64,000 nt of DNA from Rotaria sordida (GCA_905250125.1 CAJNOL010000175.1:124001-188000), one strand, 5' to 3'; shown: positions 46,870 through 59,670, numbered from the stretch's first letter. Numbers and translations: made by a program. The notes: a model not told the origin generated them from the sequence alone.

Positions 46870-47180
46870 ATTATGAAGATGCTTTTAATAGGTCTTTTAC
46901 CATTGCTTTTATATTTTATTCATTGGTATCTTGAATAAACAAAACAGTTCAACAACTTTCACATATTTAGATACTTAGAAAAATGTCTTTTTTTGCAATC
47001 AAGAATTGCGTCATTTCTTCAATATTATCAATGTTTGTTTGCGTTTTAACAATAAATGAATGTTTTAAAAGAATATTTCCTATTGTAATTTATTTTGCTA
47101 TGTTTTTTTCAAACATCAATTCTTTTCGAAGCATAATATAGTATCAACTGACGTTCTTCTTTGGTATAAAGATAAAAAGA
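46870..47180 (-). pseudogene. Decayed copy of the ACSF2-like gene's last exon
   Basis: Plus-strand TGAAGATGCTTTTAATAGGTCTTTTACCATTGC (46874) matches the ligase terminus TGAAGATATTGTTGATAGTTCTTTCAACATTGC (41289). Similarity continues through TTTCACATATTT, AAGAATTG-GTCA-TTCTTCAA-ATTATCAAT and GAATGTTTTAAAAGAATATTT. The 3' flanks also match (TAAATATTACTGTTACAG / CAAATATTATTTTCACAG). Deletions and stops make it non-functional. It lies 5.5 kb upstream of the intact exon in the same orientation, so it is a tandem duplicate or a degraded second copy. Confidence 0.65.
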
Positions 47181-49098
47181 AAAAACTTCAATCGATATAT
47201 TACAAAATATATTCATTTAAAAGAGAATACATCTTACATGAAAGAAAAGTATTTTCAGTGAAGCAGAAATGTATAAATTAGATTCCATTCTTGTGATGCT
47301 GACTGATTGAGATTTGTCCGACATTGTCTCAATAATTTTGAAACATTTTTCTCGACGATCTATTATAATTGGATTCAAAAAAAAAAAAGCATTGAAACTA
47401 AATGTTTTCTATTGTATCTTATAATCATGTTTCAAAGGCTTAACTTCATGAGAAGTATTTCTATTATAAAAGTAAACAGCTATACGTAAGTAGAAGCTTT
47501 CTTCCCTATAATTGATGCATATTACGGTTTTGATTAAAAAATAGAAAACCCAAGAATGCTAGAAAAATATGTTGAAACCCTACAAGTGATAAGTAAGGCA
47601 GTTTAATACTAACATCAACATCATTCATCATTCAAGTTCTAATACACTAGTAAAGTATAAGAGAAGAGAGCAACAAAACAAATAGTAAAGCAGTAGTGTA
47701 GTAATGATTGATGGATTTTGTTCGGAAAACAACATAATGGAAATATGCTTTTGCATTCATATTGTATCTAGTATAAAATCAACTTTTTTCTATTATGATA
47801 AATTGATCAATTGCTTTCTTACCAAAATCTAACGCATTATAGATTATCGAATAGGTTTCGTGAGAACAGCGATTGATCAGTTGAAAACATTCTTTTATTA
47901 GAGTTGTCAGTAACTTTTCCTTGGTACTTTGCTTTATATACAAAAAGATATATATTCAGAGCAAATAGCACTTTCAATGATCATGTAAATTTATTTGATT
48001 GAATTCAATACATCGTTTGCTTTATGAATTAACTGTCCTGTGTTATTATCTAATACAAGATCTAAATATTGGTAGATCGACATTTGAGCTCCCGATATTT
48101 GAGCCTCAATAGATTATTAATGTAATAAATGATTATATTTGACACTTGAATAAAAAACTGAATAGAAATAAAATCACTAGTTGTCTTCAGTCGTGACAGA
48201 ACTACGGAAATGAAATAACGAGCCAGCTCACCCATCTATCGTTCTTACCCTAAACTTATCACATCAATCTCGACGCGTTTCATCACGACTTGAGATAATA
48301 ATTTCTTTTTATTTGTCAATAAAATTTTAAATGTAATAATTCTCTTACGTAAATAATCGATTGAAATGTCATCTAAAATCTTATACTGTATTTTGTATTA
48401 AACATCGGAGAATTCATTTGAATGTATCATGTCCTCGAAAGAAAATAATAATCATAGAGTTAAAGAACAGAATTTTTCTAGCAAAAAAACCCCAAGGAAT
48501 ACAGATTTTGTATTAAGTTTATAGATGACGATAAACGTAGCCTATAAAGTAAATGCTTCATTGTATTGTAGTCTATATTATATAGGAAACTTCTTACAAT
48601 GTTCCATTAGATAGTTTATAACACATCATTAAATCCTAAAGGATTTTAGTTAGGCTAATACCAACTGATTCTATTAACGACGAAAAATAGAAAAAAAATT
48701 CAATTATATCATCAAAAGTTTATTGAATATGAATAAATCAGTTAGAAAATCTATCTTTATACTTTCATTTCATATTTCATTTAAAAATATTAAAAACAAG
48801 ATAAGACTACCGTCATTATTTATTTCTTATTATTTTTTTATCAATATAAGGTATAGAAAGAGGTATGTAAATATTTCTCTAGTTTGATATTAGTACCAAT
48901 AATTAGGGCACATACATACATGAACACAAAACAAAAAGAAAAACAAAACAATCAAACAGACAAACTAGGTGAAAGATATTAAAAATTTGGAAGAAAACTA
49001 TTGAATATATCAATAATATTATGTTTATGTCAGGAAATTCTAAAAAATAAAATCATAGAATTTAATAGAAAGAAACAAATTTGAAAACAATACCCAGC

Positions 49099-52000
49099 TT
49101 ACATATCGCCAAAAATGCCAGCAAATGTTTTTTTTAAATTTGCAAGTGTATCTTCTGATTCATCTTTATTAGTAGAATCTCCACCCTTGTAAAAAAAAGA
49201 AAAGAAATATAGAAAATCATCAAAAACTAAAAAAACAAAAAATATTTATTTTTCTTACATCAGATACATTTGATGTTTGTTTACGAAGTGTATGTCCTAT
49301 ATTTCCCATCCATTGTGATGGTGTTGAACGTGATGTACTAATACTATTCGTAGTATTTGTTGTTGAAGGATTATAAAATGGATTTTGACTTATAGTTGAT
49401 GATGATTGATTATCAATATTCGTTGTATTACGTGGAACATTTGGTAATTCTCGACGATTGCTATTACAAACTTGTGTTGTTGATGATGATATATTTTGTG
49501 AATTTGTTGTTGAAACTGATATAGGATCATTCGATGTTGATGGAACTTTTGTTATTTTTGGTAATTCATGAATAGGTTGTTCAATACTTGGTACTCGACT
49601 ATAATTTCAAAAAGTAAATCAAAAATGAATATTAGTTATTTAACCCTTTAAGGACGGTTAATGCATATATGCGTTTCCTGTTCCGGAGTAGTTCAGATCT
49701 ATTGATGCGTACCACTGATAATTGATCTAACTAGCATTGCTCTATGATTTAGTACAAGCGACATACATATGCACTGTATCGATTCTTGAAAGATCAATAG
49801 CGCTGATTAAAAATGAAATTAATTCATTTGAACTAATTCCATGTTTCCTTATTTTGTTTCGACAAAAAAATCCCGTCTGGAAAGGATTAATAAATTTTTC
49901 TTTTCTTACGTCATCATAGTTGGTTGTTTATCAGGTCGACAATAGATTTGCATTTTGTGCATTACAAGTTCTGCAATACATCGACGATCTTCATCTTGTG
50001 ATTCGCCTAATAATTGCATACAACAATCATTAACCTAAATAATAAATCTGAATTAGAACAAAATTTAGCTGCTTGTTTTTTTTTTCCTAACCTGTACAAT
50101 ATATTCTTTTCCATCTTTTGATTGAACTATTTCAATAGCACATATATCAAGTCCACCAAATAATTGACTAACTTCATCAACCCATAAACGATACCTTTAG
50201 AAACAAACAAAAAACATGTTTTTCTCTTTAAGAAAACTAATTAAATTACTTCTACCTATCAGTCATTTCAATTTGTTCAAGCATGGCTGAACCTGTATTA
50301 GCTTTCCAATTACCAGTTAATGATTTTCGACTAGAAATATATGAATATTTAAAACATTATTTGATTAAAAACCTATCTCAAACATCACGACATCACACAT
50401 GTAAAAAAAAAACAAGATTTTTCAGAAAAACTCATAATGGAAAGCAAACATTGAACAACATTATAAGTAGTCTATTTTTTTCTTATGTAAATACTAATTT
50501 AGTCTATTTATTTTATAAATTGAAACCAAAAATGGTTACTTAAGTGTTTTTTTCCAATTCAACTCACATAAAAGCTTTATAATATTGTCCAATTTTTTGT
50601 ACATAAACATCACAGCGTCCATCAATATATGGTTCAACTGTTGCATAACAATTACTTATTGCAACAACACTTGTTAAATCTTGATAATCATATGGATTTT
50701 CAACTCTAATCTTAGAAAAACAGAAAAAAAAAGAACAAAATTTTTGTTTTGTTTTTCTTTTAATGAGAAAAAAGAATAATGTTTTTAGTATAAATTACTT
50801 TTCCTAAACCTTGATGAGCTTGTCCAACTTTAACAACCGATGGAAATTGAGGTGAAATAAGCTGAAATTTAAAAAAAAACAAATTTTAGATATTAATAAA
50901 AAAATTCATATATTAAATATAAATTAGTGAATATTTTTAAGATACTCATCTATAAATTACTACTTACCATTTCTCGATGATTTGGATAATAAGCTTGACT
51001 TATTAATGGAAATTGATCTGTACCTAAACGTCGTTGAATATTAAGTAATTCAGCAAACTATACAAATAATTATTCTAAATTAAATTTAAATCAAAATAAA
51101 AATCTTACAATCCATGGTTTATCTCGAAAATTATACAAGGCTTTCATTGAATTAACGCCAGGTAGAGCTCCATATTGCATACCAAGAATAATATTTGTCC
51201 AATCAATATTAATATCTCTGACATACTGTCGAACGAGTACAAAATCTGGTCGAAATGATCTTTTTTTTTTATTTAAACATAAAAGAAATCAGTTTTTTTT
51301 TAAAAAGACCTTTTAATATTCATGCATACCGAACGACATGTGTTCCATTTCGGTAAATATTTATATCAACTAAAGTGCCAGCATCAGAATAAGCTGCCAA
51401 ATTAATGTCTTTAAATTCCGCCTAAAAGAAGAAGACAAAAGAATTAATATAATATTTTACTTATTCTTTTTATTTCTAACAAAGCATGGCAGTTCAATCT
51501 GTACTTTATTTTTCTCAGTCTAACAGGTAATGATACTTATCATCATTAAGTAAATTGCATTTATGAAAAGGAAAGACCTGACATACTCTCATAGAATATT
51601 ATATCACGCAAATGGTATTTTTTTTTCCTATTAACGATACGACACATAGGTACATAAGCAACATTTATATATAAAAACCTGTTCCACACGAATATCATAA
51701 TCAGCAAAAATTTTTTTGCCTTTGAAATATTTACTCCTATGATAATTTAAATCAGATAAAAAAAAATAAACAAATTAATTAAATGTTCATATTTACCAAT
51801 CAGTATGCTGATCATCAATAACTAATAATAATTTGAGTTTATCTTTCGATATTGATTGTTGTTGATCTTTATTTTGGGTTAATTGAGACTGATGATGATG
51901 ATGGTGATGATGAGGATGAGAGTAAGATATAGATGACGATGATGTTAATCCTGTTCCTGTTGGTTGATGTGGTATTTGTTGAATAGCTTGATTAACGACA

Positions 52001-52233
52001 CCACGTGCAGCATTCATAAACTGATTTGCAAACGATAAACTTCGAGTAGGAGAACTTGGTGCACTGGTATACTTTGATGATTTTAATTCCCATGCTGATG
52101 GACGACTTATATTACTTTGTGATGTCATATTCATATGAGATTCCGTTGACGTTGGCAGCATTGTCATTGTACTGTCATCATTTTCATTTTGAAGATCTCC
52201 GGAGGAGAAACGTCGTTTCAAATAGTTCATCAT
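49099..52233 (-). CDS. SYN: Synapsin, 12 exons
   Basis: Minus-strand exons 51797-52233, 51679-51736, 51330-51421, 51109-51259, 50968-51057, 50799-50861, 50568-50710, 50256-50330, 50092-50194, 49910-50034, 49259-49598 and 49099-49185 join in frame to 587 residues. The N-terminus ([14 protein letters not shown]) is synapsin domain A with the conserved RRxS kinase site. Residues about 20-130 are a Ser/Thr/Gln-rich linker with a seven-His run. [19 protein letters not shown] opens the central C domain (about 135-430, pre-ATP-grasp plus ATP-grasp fold): [80 protein letters not shown] Ser/Thr/Asn-rich linker (445-560) leads to a C-terminal helix [18 protein letters not shown] resembling domain E. 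It binds synaptic vesicles and tunes the reserve pool. The first Met could be either of two adjacent ATGs. Confidence 0.95.
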
Positions 52234-54516
52234 TGTTACTATACGATTGGCATTATTTTAAAAAAAAAAGAATGAATTTATCTAAAACTATAAAAAGAAA
52301 AACAAGACTAGCCTTGAATGTTCTATTGCAATGTAGATGTTTCTGATCACACAAAGAGTTGATTATATTTTTTTTTGTATGGTTTTTTTCTTCCCTATGC
52401 ATATTACAGTCAACATCACGCTACATCATTTTAGTATTCTCATTCACATGACGATTTAGTGTTTTTCTTCTAACACAACAGAACCGAATACTCGGATTGT
52501 TTACCGAAAAAACGATGTGTCTGTGTTAAACATATAAGAAAAAAAAAATATATATATATATATATATATTTATATGTAAACGGTGTCTATAAGCCATTAA
52601 AAGCTGCACAAAAAAGAAATACGAGCTTTTATATAAAATTGAGAGAGAAAGAGAGAGAGAAAGAATAATGAAGAATAACACCAGTCGTACCGAGCGCGAT
52701 AAGGAATCCTTCCGAAAATAAAAGATTCATCAGAATCCATCTTGTTTCCTGTCGTGCATTTCCATGCTCAAGAGCTGTTGGACGTTGAGTGGAGATCGTC
52801 TATAGTTGTTGTCTAGAAATAGTTATACTATCATCAAAAGAGAAGCAGAAAAAGCAAAGAAACATGCACACAAAGAAGACTATGATCGAACTAATGTTTA
52901 TGATCGTTAGTATCTGGGGAATTAAACAACAGAGAGAAAAAAAAGAGAAGACCTTGATCAACGAATGAATCGTTCGTTTATAGATGAACAACAGAATAAA
53001 CAAGATTACGCGATTATAAAAGAGAAACAATAAGAATACAAAGCAAAAATTACCTAGAATAATAGAATGTGACAGATTGATTGAAAAAGCCAAATTGATG
53101 ATGACCCATCACTCTATTTCTCTACAAAAAAAATGTCACATTCTTCTTATCGATCTCAACGATAAAAAGAAATAAAGAAGGCGTAAGAAAGGACAACGAC
53201 AACGATGTAAACGGCAGCCATACATAGGCCACAAAGATCGATGTCTTTTTTTCTCTCTCACATTTTCTTTTGCACGATCTCCCAAAAAGAACAGAACACC
53301 CGACGGAAGATAGAAAAAAAATGTATGCATGCAGAATATAAAAAATGTTCATTAGTTGTCAATTTGACGCACGACATAGCAGGAGCAGATGTCGCCGACA
53401 AATAAATTTTGTTTATATTAAACTATTCATGACAATACTCCTACAATAGCATTGAATAAGTTTCCAACTGATTATATAGTTCAATCATCTGTAAAAGTTC
53501 GAAAATTATTTATAAATGTATCATTTTAGACTTAAAGAAAAAAAGAACAATTTTCTAAATTGATTAACTGAAAAAATATTAGATGGTATTCAATTTCTTC
53601 TAGCATCTGCATTCAATTTTATGTTAATGACATAATTTTCTATCATCAAGATATACCGTTGACAATTAATGTTTCTCTATTGATGACAAGGTAATTTGTC
53701 TACCTTGTTCTAATGTGCATGAATATAGTATTACAACGTTCCAGTTTAGATTTTTGTGTCCTTTGTTAATTAATGGTTATCGAGAGAATGACATGACGAA
53801 AAAAAAAAGAAAAAGACAAGGATAATTACTTATCACATCTGTAATGCCAACTAGTAATTTATGCATTTCAGTTAAAAAGAAAAAAAAATGAAATAAAAAA
53901 GAAAAAAAGGACAAGGTTGTACCTATGTGTGGACGAGTTTAGTGATGCGTAACTAAAGATACATCGACTGAAGAAAGACATCTAAGAAATTCAATAGACA
54001 AAATTACTTATAATAGCTATTGATTAGTCTACACGATATAACTTTATTTTATTTTCTTGATATAGACAAGTTATATATGGTTTTATTGTAGAAAAGAATA
54101 GTTATTCTTTCAATTGATTCTTACAGATTTTTATTAATATAGTCATTTTTATATTTACAATTCAAGGAGATCTTTACATCGATCAAATTCATTTACCGGT
54201 AAGAGATTCAATCAGAACCTTGTCGTAACTGTAATATTGAAAAATAAGTTCTTACAAGGCAAAAGATATGTGAACGTTAAATGAGCAATTTCAGTTATTG
54301 ATAAAGGTACAAATAAGACGATCTTAATAATAAAAGAAAAAGAAAGCAATTTTAAATAGCAATAAAATCTCTGTTTTTATTACTTGTAAGTATAGATTTA
54401 TTTTATTAAATAAAAAATATACCATACATTGATTATTTATTAATAAAAAAAGAAAACAAATTATTAACTTTGCTTTTTCTTCTGTAGTTTATATTTTTTT
54501 TCTTGAATAATCAAAG
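52234..54516. other. Divergent intergenic region, synapsin upstream
   Basis: 2.3 kb between synapsin (-) and the gene at 54517 (+). It holds an (AT)n tract at 52549-52569, a GA-rich tract at about 52639-52665 and several AG/TC-rich stretches, but no supportable ORF. The promoters of both genes should lie here. I cannot point to specific sites. Confidence 0.5.
52549..52569. repeat. (AT)n microsatellite
   Basis: About ten AT units. Confidence 0.9.
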
Positions 54517-55392
54517 ATGAATTATCCATATCCAACTTCACCATACATGCCAACAACAATGGCACAAGCCATGCAGGCACTGATGACTGGTAATCCATTA
54601 CCACCCAATTGTTTTGTTGTAGCTATACCAATGGAACAAGCACAACAAATGTTTCCACAATTAATGATGAATTATGTATCGGGTGGTAGTGCAAAGGTAT
54701 TTTCTCAACCATCATCATATTATGGTCAACTTTATCAACCACAACCAGGTCAATATCCAAATAATCAACAATCAAATGCTCTCGTACCTTATTCAAATTA
54801 TCATTCACAAGGTTATCATCAAAATTATAATTATCCTATGGTTCCCTATGTTGATTATAACAATCAATCAAAGAGAAAAGATCACTATGGTAAAAACTAT
54901 CGTTCAGAACCACATTCAAATGTTTATAATTCATCATCATTTGATTCTCATATGAATAATTTAAGTTGGAGTCGAATATTTGGTCATCATCATCCTCATG
55001 TAAAACAACGGCAACATGAGCAAGGTGCAATAGGTTATGAGCAAAAACCAACTTCATCAAAGCAACAACAACAACAACAACAACAACAGCAACAAACATA
55101 CACAACTCATTCTTTAACATTATCCTCATTGACATCAACAAGTTCGTCATCTACTACAAGTGATGAGTCAATTCGACGAGTAACTGTATCAACTAAACAA
55201 CCAGTTGAATTATCATCTTCAAAACAGCAACAAACAAAAGGTAGTTTACCATTTAAATATTCCTCAGATTTTGTTCCAGGTAATGAAAAACAAAAATTAC
55301 AAAAATCCAATAGACGAGATACACATCTTAAATCTGATGATGTTTTCTTTGTTAAAACGGCTCAACAATCTCAGCCATCATCAAGAAAATAA
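54517..55392 (+). CDS. Q/S/Y-rich low-complexity protein of unknown function, single exon
   Basis: An uninterrupted 291-codon frame with an ATG after a pyrimidine-rich stretch. The N-terminus is ordered-looking (MAQAMQALMTGNPLPPNCFVV, residues about 15-35), with AIPMEQAQQMFPQLMM. It is followed by a Tyr/Pro/Gln/Asn-rich prion-like region (about 60-130), a His cluster (GHHHPHVKQRQHE), an 11-Gln tract at about 187-197 and a Ser/Thr run. A Lys/Arg-rich C-terminus contains DESIRRVTVSTKQPVEL, LPFKYSSDFVPGNE and DDVFFVKTAQQ. These short ordered motifs within low-complexity sequence suggest a disordered scaffold or RNA-binding-associated protein. I do not recognise the family. Non-coding upstream exons are possible (an AG precedes the ATG by about 28 bp). 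It is convergent with the next gene. Confidence 0.7.
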   Translation: MNYPYPTSPYMPTTMAQAMQALMTGNPLPPNCFVVAIPMEQAQQMFPQLMMNYVSGGSAKVFSQPSSYYGQLYQPQPGQYPNNQQSNALVPYSNYHSQGYHQNYNYPMVPYVDYNNQSKRKDHYGKNYRSEPHSNVYNSSSFDSHMNNLSWSRIFGHHHPHVKQRQHEQGAIGYEQKPTSSKQQQQQQQQQQQTYTTHSLTLSSLTSTSSSSTTSDESIRRVTVSTKQPVELSSSKQQQTKGSLPFKYSSDFVPGNEKQKLQKSNRRDTHLKSDDVFFVKTAQQSQPSSRK

Positions 55393-55749
55393 TTCCAGCA
55401 ATAATAATAATAATAACAACAATAAGAACAAAAAAAAAAAGGAAGAAAAATTAATTTTTCTTTCTTTTTTATTTTAATAATAAAACTTTTTATTGCTTTT
55501 TTTTCTTAATTAAATAATTTTTGCATTGTCTCTTTTTATTCTTGACTATATATATTTTCAAAATCTTTAAATAGAAATAGATATATATATATGTTGATAA
55601 AGAGTCACCAGGAACTTAAAATAATCATCATCTGACACATTTTGTACAGAAAGAAAAAAAAAAAAAGAAAAGAAAACAAACATCATACATATTTTTGACT
55701 GTCTTTTTTTTGTGATTTTTAGAATCATATTATTTTTTTTTTCATTTGT
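55393..55749. other. Convergent 3' intergenic region
   Basis: 357 bp of A/T-rich simple sequence (AAT/AAC triplets, A-runs, TATATA) between two convergent stops. AATAAAA at about 55480 can serve the plus-strand gene. Nothing else seen. Confidence 0.6.
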
Positions 55750-56610
55750 TTATCGAAAATATTCAGCAGGAATGATGATAGTCGGTTGTTGATTTGTACG
55801 ATCAACAATTGGATGAAGACGAAAATGTTGAGTAGATGGTTCAAAATTATTATATTTCTTTTGAGGAAATTGAAGAAGACGGGCATTAGTACTTTGACTT
55901 CCACCATCAATATCAAGTACCATACGTGTATGTTTTAGAAATATAGTAAAATCATCAGATTGATTACTCGATCGTTCAAAATTAACTGTTTGATATGGTG
56001 TACGAACACCCATAGAACGACAAAGAACAATTGGAGCGCACGGTGAAGGTGAACCACTTTCAGGAAAAAAAAAATTTATATTAATATATATATATATAGA
56101 TGTATATTAAATATTTAATTACTTATGCACGGTTAAAATAAGACCAGTTAAATGATGTCGAATAATATAATCACGATAGCCAATATGTTGAATTTCAAAT
56201 ACTTGTGTTTCACCTTCATTCTATAAATTAATTTTCATAATATATAAGAAATGAATATATATACTTATATAAATACAAACATGTACATTCTGATCTTGTT
56301 GTACTAATGTTGAACGTTCAGGTGTAAATGTTATAAATTTACCTGAATGAATAACTTCAATTAAATATAAACCATCAGGTATACGTTCACTCTATTTAAC
56401 AAAATAAAATTTTAAATACAAAAAAAGAAAAAAAGAAATTTATAAAAATCTTACCGCGAGATACCACTGATCGTGCATGGTATAAACGATGCTTTTCTTT
56501 TTATTTTTACTTGAATGATTTGTTTTTGGTATACGTTTAGAGCAATGTATTTCTACTGTTGCGTATTTATTTTTGTTGTTGTTGCTGCTGCTGCGAGTGT
56601 TGTCGACAAG
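55750..56610 (-). CDS. Probable beta-trefoil (ricin-B-lectin-like) protein, 5' end unresolved
   Basis: Minus-strand exons 56455-56610, 56281-56391, 56123-56220 and 55750-56056 join in frame. The last three and the ATG at 56478 give 179 residues. The frame runs open upstream of that ATG to a CTATAG acceptor at 56611 through SSSNNNKNKYATVEIHC and SIVYTMHDQWYLA. So either an unplaced 5' exon exists or the ATG at 56478 is the start. Repeating strand-turn units are visible: PDGLYLIEVIHSGKFITF, TQVFEIQHIGYRDYIIRH, HLTGLILTVHKNGSP, RMVLDIDGGSQSTNARLL and TQHFRLHPI. The LDIDGG...F.P......HFRL pattern resembles the Q-x-W/F units of beta-trefoil lectins. No signal peptide is visible in the part seen. 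Ligand unknown. FGF/fascin-type trefoils are alternatives. Confidence 0.5.
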
Positions 56611-58341
56611 CTATAGCGTGCAGAACGGCGAAGAATGAATCGCTCTCGTAATGATCGTGGCAAACAGGCAGCACACTCAGCTACGTTCACATCATCATCA
56701 TCATTGACAACGATGGTCGGAAAAAAAGAATGATGAGAAAGTGCAAAACAAGACGCAAAAAAAACACGTGTGTTTATGTGACGAAATAAAAACTAAAGTA
56801 AATTGAAGTCTTATGACAACACCTAAGATAATCACACGAATAAATATACAAATAGAGACTTTGTAATTTAAATTTATATAAGAACTAAAAAAAAAAGAAA
56901 AAAAAACAACAGGAGAATGAATTGAAATAAATTTTATATGAAGAAGAAAAAAAACAAGAAATCTATAACATAATATATATAGATATATATCATATGTTTT
57001 TACGTATATAGAAATTCATTGATCATACACATATTATTCTCAAGTTAACTTGTTTTCTTGTCCTCTATTATCTCAAGGATCCAGTAACTATAAATGAATC
57101 ATCATAAATAGCTGATCTTATGCGTACTATACTATATTTCTCTTTTTCTTTATCGACAACAGCACGCGACTCGATGATGACGATAAACTTTCTTTTTTTC
57201 GTCTTGTATTCTCATGGAAGAAAGAAGAGAAAAGGAGAAATAAAGAAACAAGAAATTCTATACCAATCATAATACTATTGACTTACCTTGAAATGTGCGC
57301 GGGTTTTTATTATATTTCAATTACTATCTGTTAATATATGACATGTTCATTTATTTTATTATGTTGTTAACAGTTTGTCAAGTATTGATCACAAGACCAT
57401 TACTAGATACAGAGCTGTTTCGCGGTCACCATGATTGGAGGAGATGCTTGACAACTCAGAAGCCCGATAGATAGATTTTTGAGGAGAAGTCAAGCTTTTT
57501 TTTTTTGAAAGTTGGTGACCAATGGAAAAGAATAAAACGCTGGAACTCCGCTGATGAAAAACAAAAAACTTTTTAGATAGAAGAAAAGAGGTCACTTCTT
57601 TGTTCGAGACATAAGATTATCATACATTACTGTTTCGATTTGTTAATTGAGTTAGAAATCTCAGCTCCGATGAAATCTTTCTAAATCAATAGGATAAGAA
57701 CGGTTTTTATATGTAAAAAGTCTATCATCTACAAATATTTGTTCGTATTTAAATCAAAAAGATTTATTTTTATTGTCATATATGAATTGAAAGAATAATT
57801 TTAATAAGTAGATATTTTAATAATATCAATGTTAGAATGAGATTTTATAAAAAAAAATAACTGTACGACATGTTTGATAGTTATTATCCAAATATGTGAG
57901 TGAACCGTTTTTGCATATGGAATATTAATAGAACATTAACTTGACATTGATTTATCATAAATATTTTAATATCTTGTATCAATTGAATTAATTGCAAAGG
58001 TATTTATCTTTTGATAATTAATTGAAATACATTGTATTCAATATCATAAACAATGAAAATATTTCGAACAGTAAACTATTTTCTAGTCTTGATTTCTTAA
58101 AATGTAATGTAAAACATTTCCGGTAATAAATATATTACATATCAAATTTCTATTAATTCTGAGTCATCAACAATGAAATTATCATGCATTCTATATAATA
58201 ATTCAATTGAAAATAGCGTTCGACATCAATTTTGATAGATTCAATTGAAATATCTTGAAATCCGTTGTCTATATTTATTCGTATGCTATGTCTGTATTTG
58301 CTTGAGTTATTAGTATGCTTAACTAAATCATCGATAGATAC

Positions 58342-58358
58342 ATATATATATATATATA
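58342..58358. repeat. (AT)n microsatellite
   Basis: About eight AT units. Confidence 0.8.
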
Positions 58359-58766
58359 GATTATTTCGCCAATAAAATCAATAAGAAAAATAAATTTCTA
58401 TTGCGAGATTGCAATAGAATATATTAACAATAACTAAATCAAAGAAAAATAAAAAGTTCTTTCAATTGACTAAACAATGATGACTCATTTAGAATAATAT
58501 ATTATTAAGACATACAACCAAATATGTAATCATATGTATACAAATAATTACCTGCTGTGAGATGCATAATAATGCCTTTGAATTTATTCCTATTTACAAA
58601 ACCTATCTTTGAATAATATATGGGAACTAACTATTTAAATACATAAATATTTTAGTTATAAACAAAAGAACAGACTTTTCAAAGCTGATTTTTATAAAAT
58701 ATCTTCAGCAATGAATGTTAAATTCGACTACGTATAATAAAACTTGTTAGCATAATCGCGGCAGGA

Positions 58767-59085
58767 TTAAAATATGAAACATGATGTAACTATTCTTGGT
58801 GATCACAGAAAGATTGTTTTATTATATCTATTTTGGGACATATTTCTTCGCCATTCTTTTACTTAATCATTGAGAAATGTCATAGAGAAGTAGTTTCGTA
58901 TGTTATAATGAGATGTTATTGATATACACTCTTTGATATGTCTGTCATGGTCTGTACGGAGAAGAAAGGAAGGTGCAAATTTCTACGCTATATACTTGAA
59001 AACCTCTTTTAGATCGTGTTACAGAAAAAGTTGATCATTTATAAGCACTACTGAATTATAAATAAAAAGAAAAGTCATATATACC
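58767..59085 (+). repeat. Dispersed repeat, copy 2
   Basis: AGGATTAAAATATGAAACATGATG, AGATTGTTTTATTATATCTATTT, TTTTACTTAATCATTGAGAA, TTATAATGAGATGTTATTGATAT and CTTTTAGATCGTG match the minus strand of about 38270-38620 in order. The copy ends close to the palindrome at 59088, which may have inserted at or beside its edge. Confidence 0.65.
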
Positions 59086-59087
59086 AG

Positions 59088-59670
59088 ATGGCACAAAAGT
59101 CACTTTACCGAAGAAAAAAACTTTGAACATCTCAGCCATATTTTGACGAATAAGTTAATTCTTTTACCACTGATAAACAAGTATTCATAGATCATATTTT
59201 GTAAGAAAAACATTTAATAAACACTACTTTGATGTGTCATCCTTAACTTCAATAAAAAAACACTAACTTTTTGCAAGTTATGAAAAAGCAATAGAATTGT
59301 TCTACTGATCACAAGTAAACTATACGTCATTTTTTTTTTGTATTACTTCTCTAGACTATTGTCGTTTAATGTGAAATCGATATCACAGATACATATCTTG
59401 TTACTCACTGTATCCTGGAAGTTCTCGCTACAAAACAATAAGAACTTACTGAAAAACTTGCAATATGATTTTTCCATAACTTATGAAGAAGTTACAGTTT
59501 TTTATTGAAGTTAACGATGATACTTCAAAATAGTGTTTGTCAATGTTTTTTTCTTATAAATATGATCTATGAGCATTCCTTTATCAATGGTAAAATATCT
59601 CAGTCCTCTTGGTCAAAATATAGCGGAAATATTCAGATATTGTCTTTGGTAAAGTGACTTTTGGATAACT
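59088..59670. repeat. Long palindrome (foldback element), relative of family D
   Basis: The arms read inward as CACAAAAGTCACTTTACCGAAG and ATCCAAAAGTCACTTTACCAAAG. Pairing continues through TCATAGATCATATTT, GAAAAACATT and TTAACTTCAATAAAAAA to a centre near 59390. The segment GAACATCTC...GACGAATAAGTTAATTCTTTTACCACTGATA matches the internal part of the element at 6728-7280 (GAATATCTCC...GACGAGTTAATTCTCTTACCAAAGATA). The two therefore belong to one superfamily. Non-coding. Confidence 0.75.

Larger units (their letters stand above)
43299..49098. other. 5.8-kb intergenic region with transposon and pseudogene debris
   Basis: It contains the hAT transposase relic (43788-44063), a palindrome (45745-46650) and the ligase-exon pseudogene (about 46870-47180), listed separately. 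A 60-codon frame at 43362-43544 (plus) has mixed composition but no recognised homology. The remainder (44.1-45.7 and 47.2-49.1 kb) is AT-rich without a supportable gene. Confidence 0.5.

Noticed and set aside
50283-50543. 86-codon plus-strand ORF
   Set aside because: Antisense to synapsin exon 8 and its intron.
54623-55310. Several ORFs on both strands
   Set aside because: Shadows of the Q/S/Y-rich gene, produced by CAA/CAT/TCA triplet repeats in other frames.
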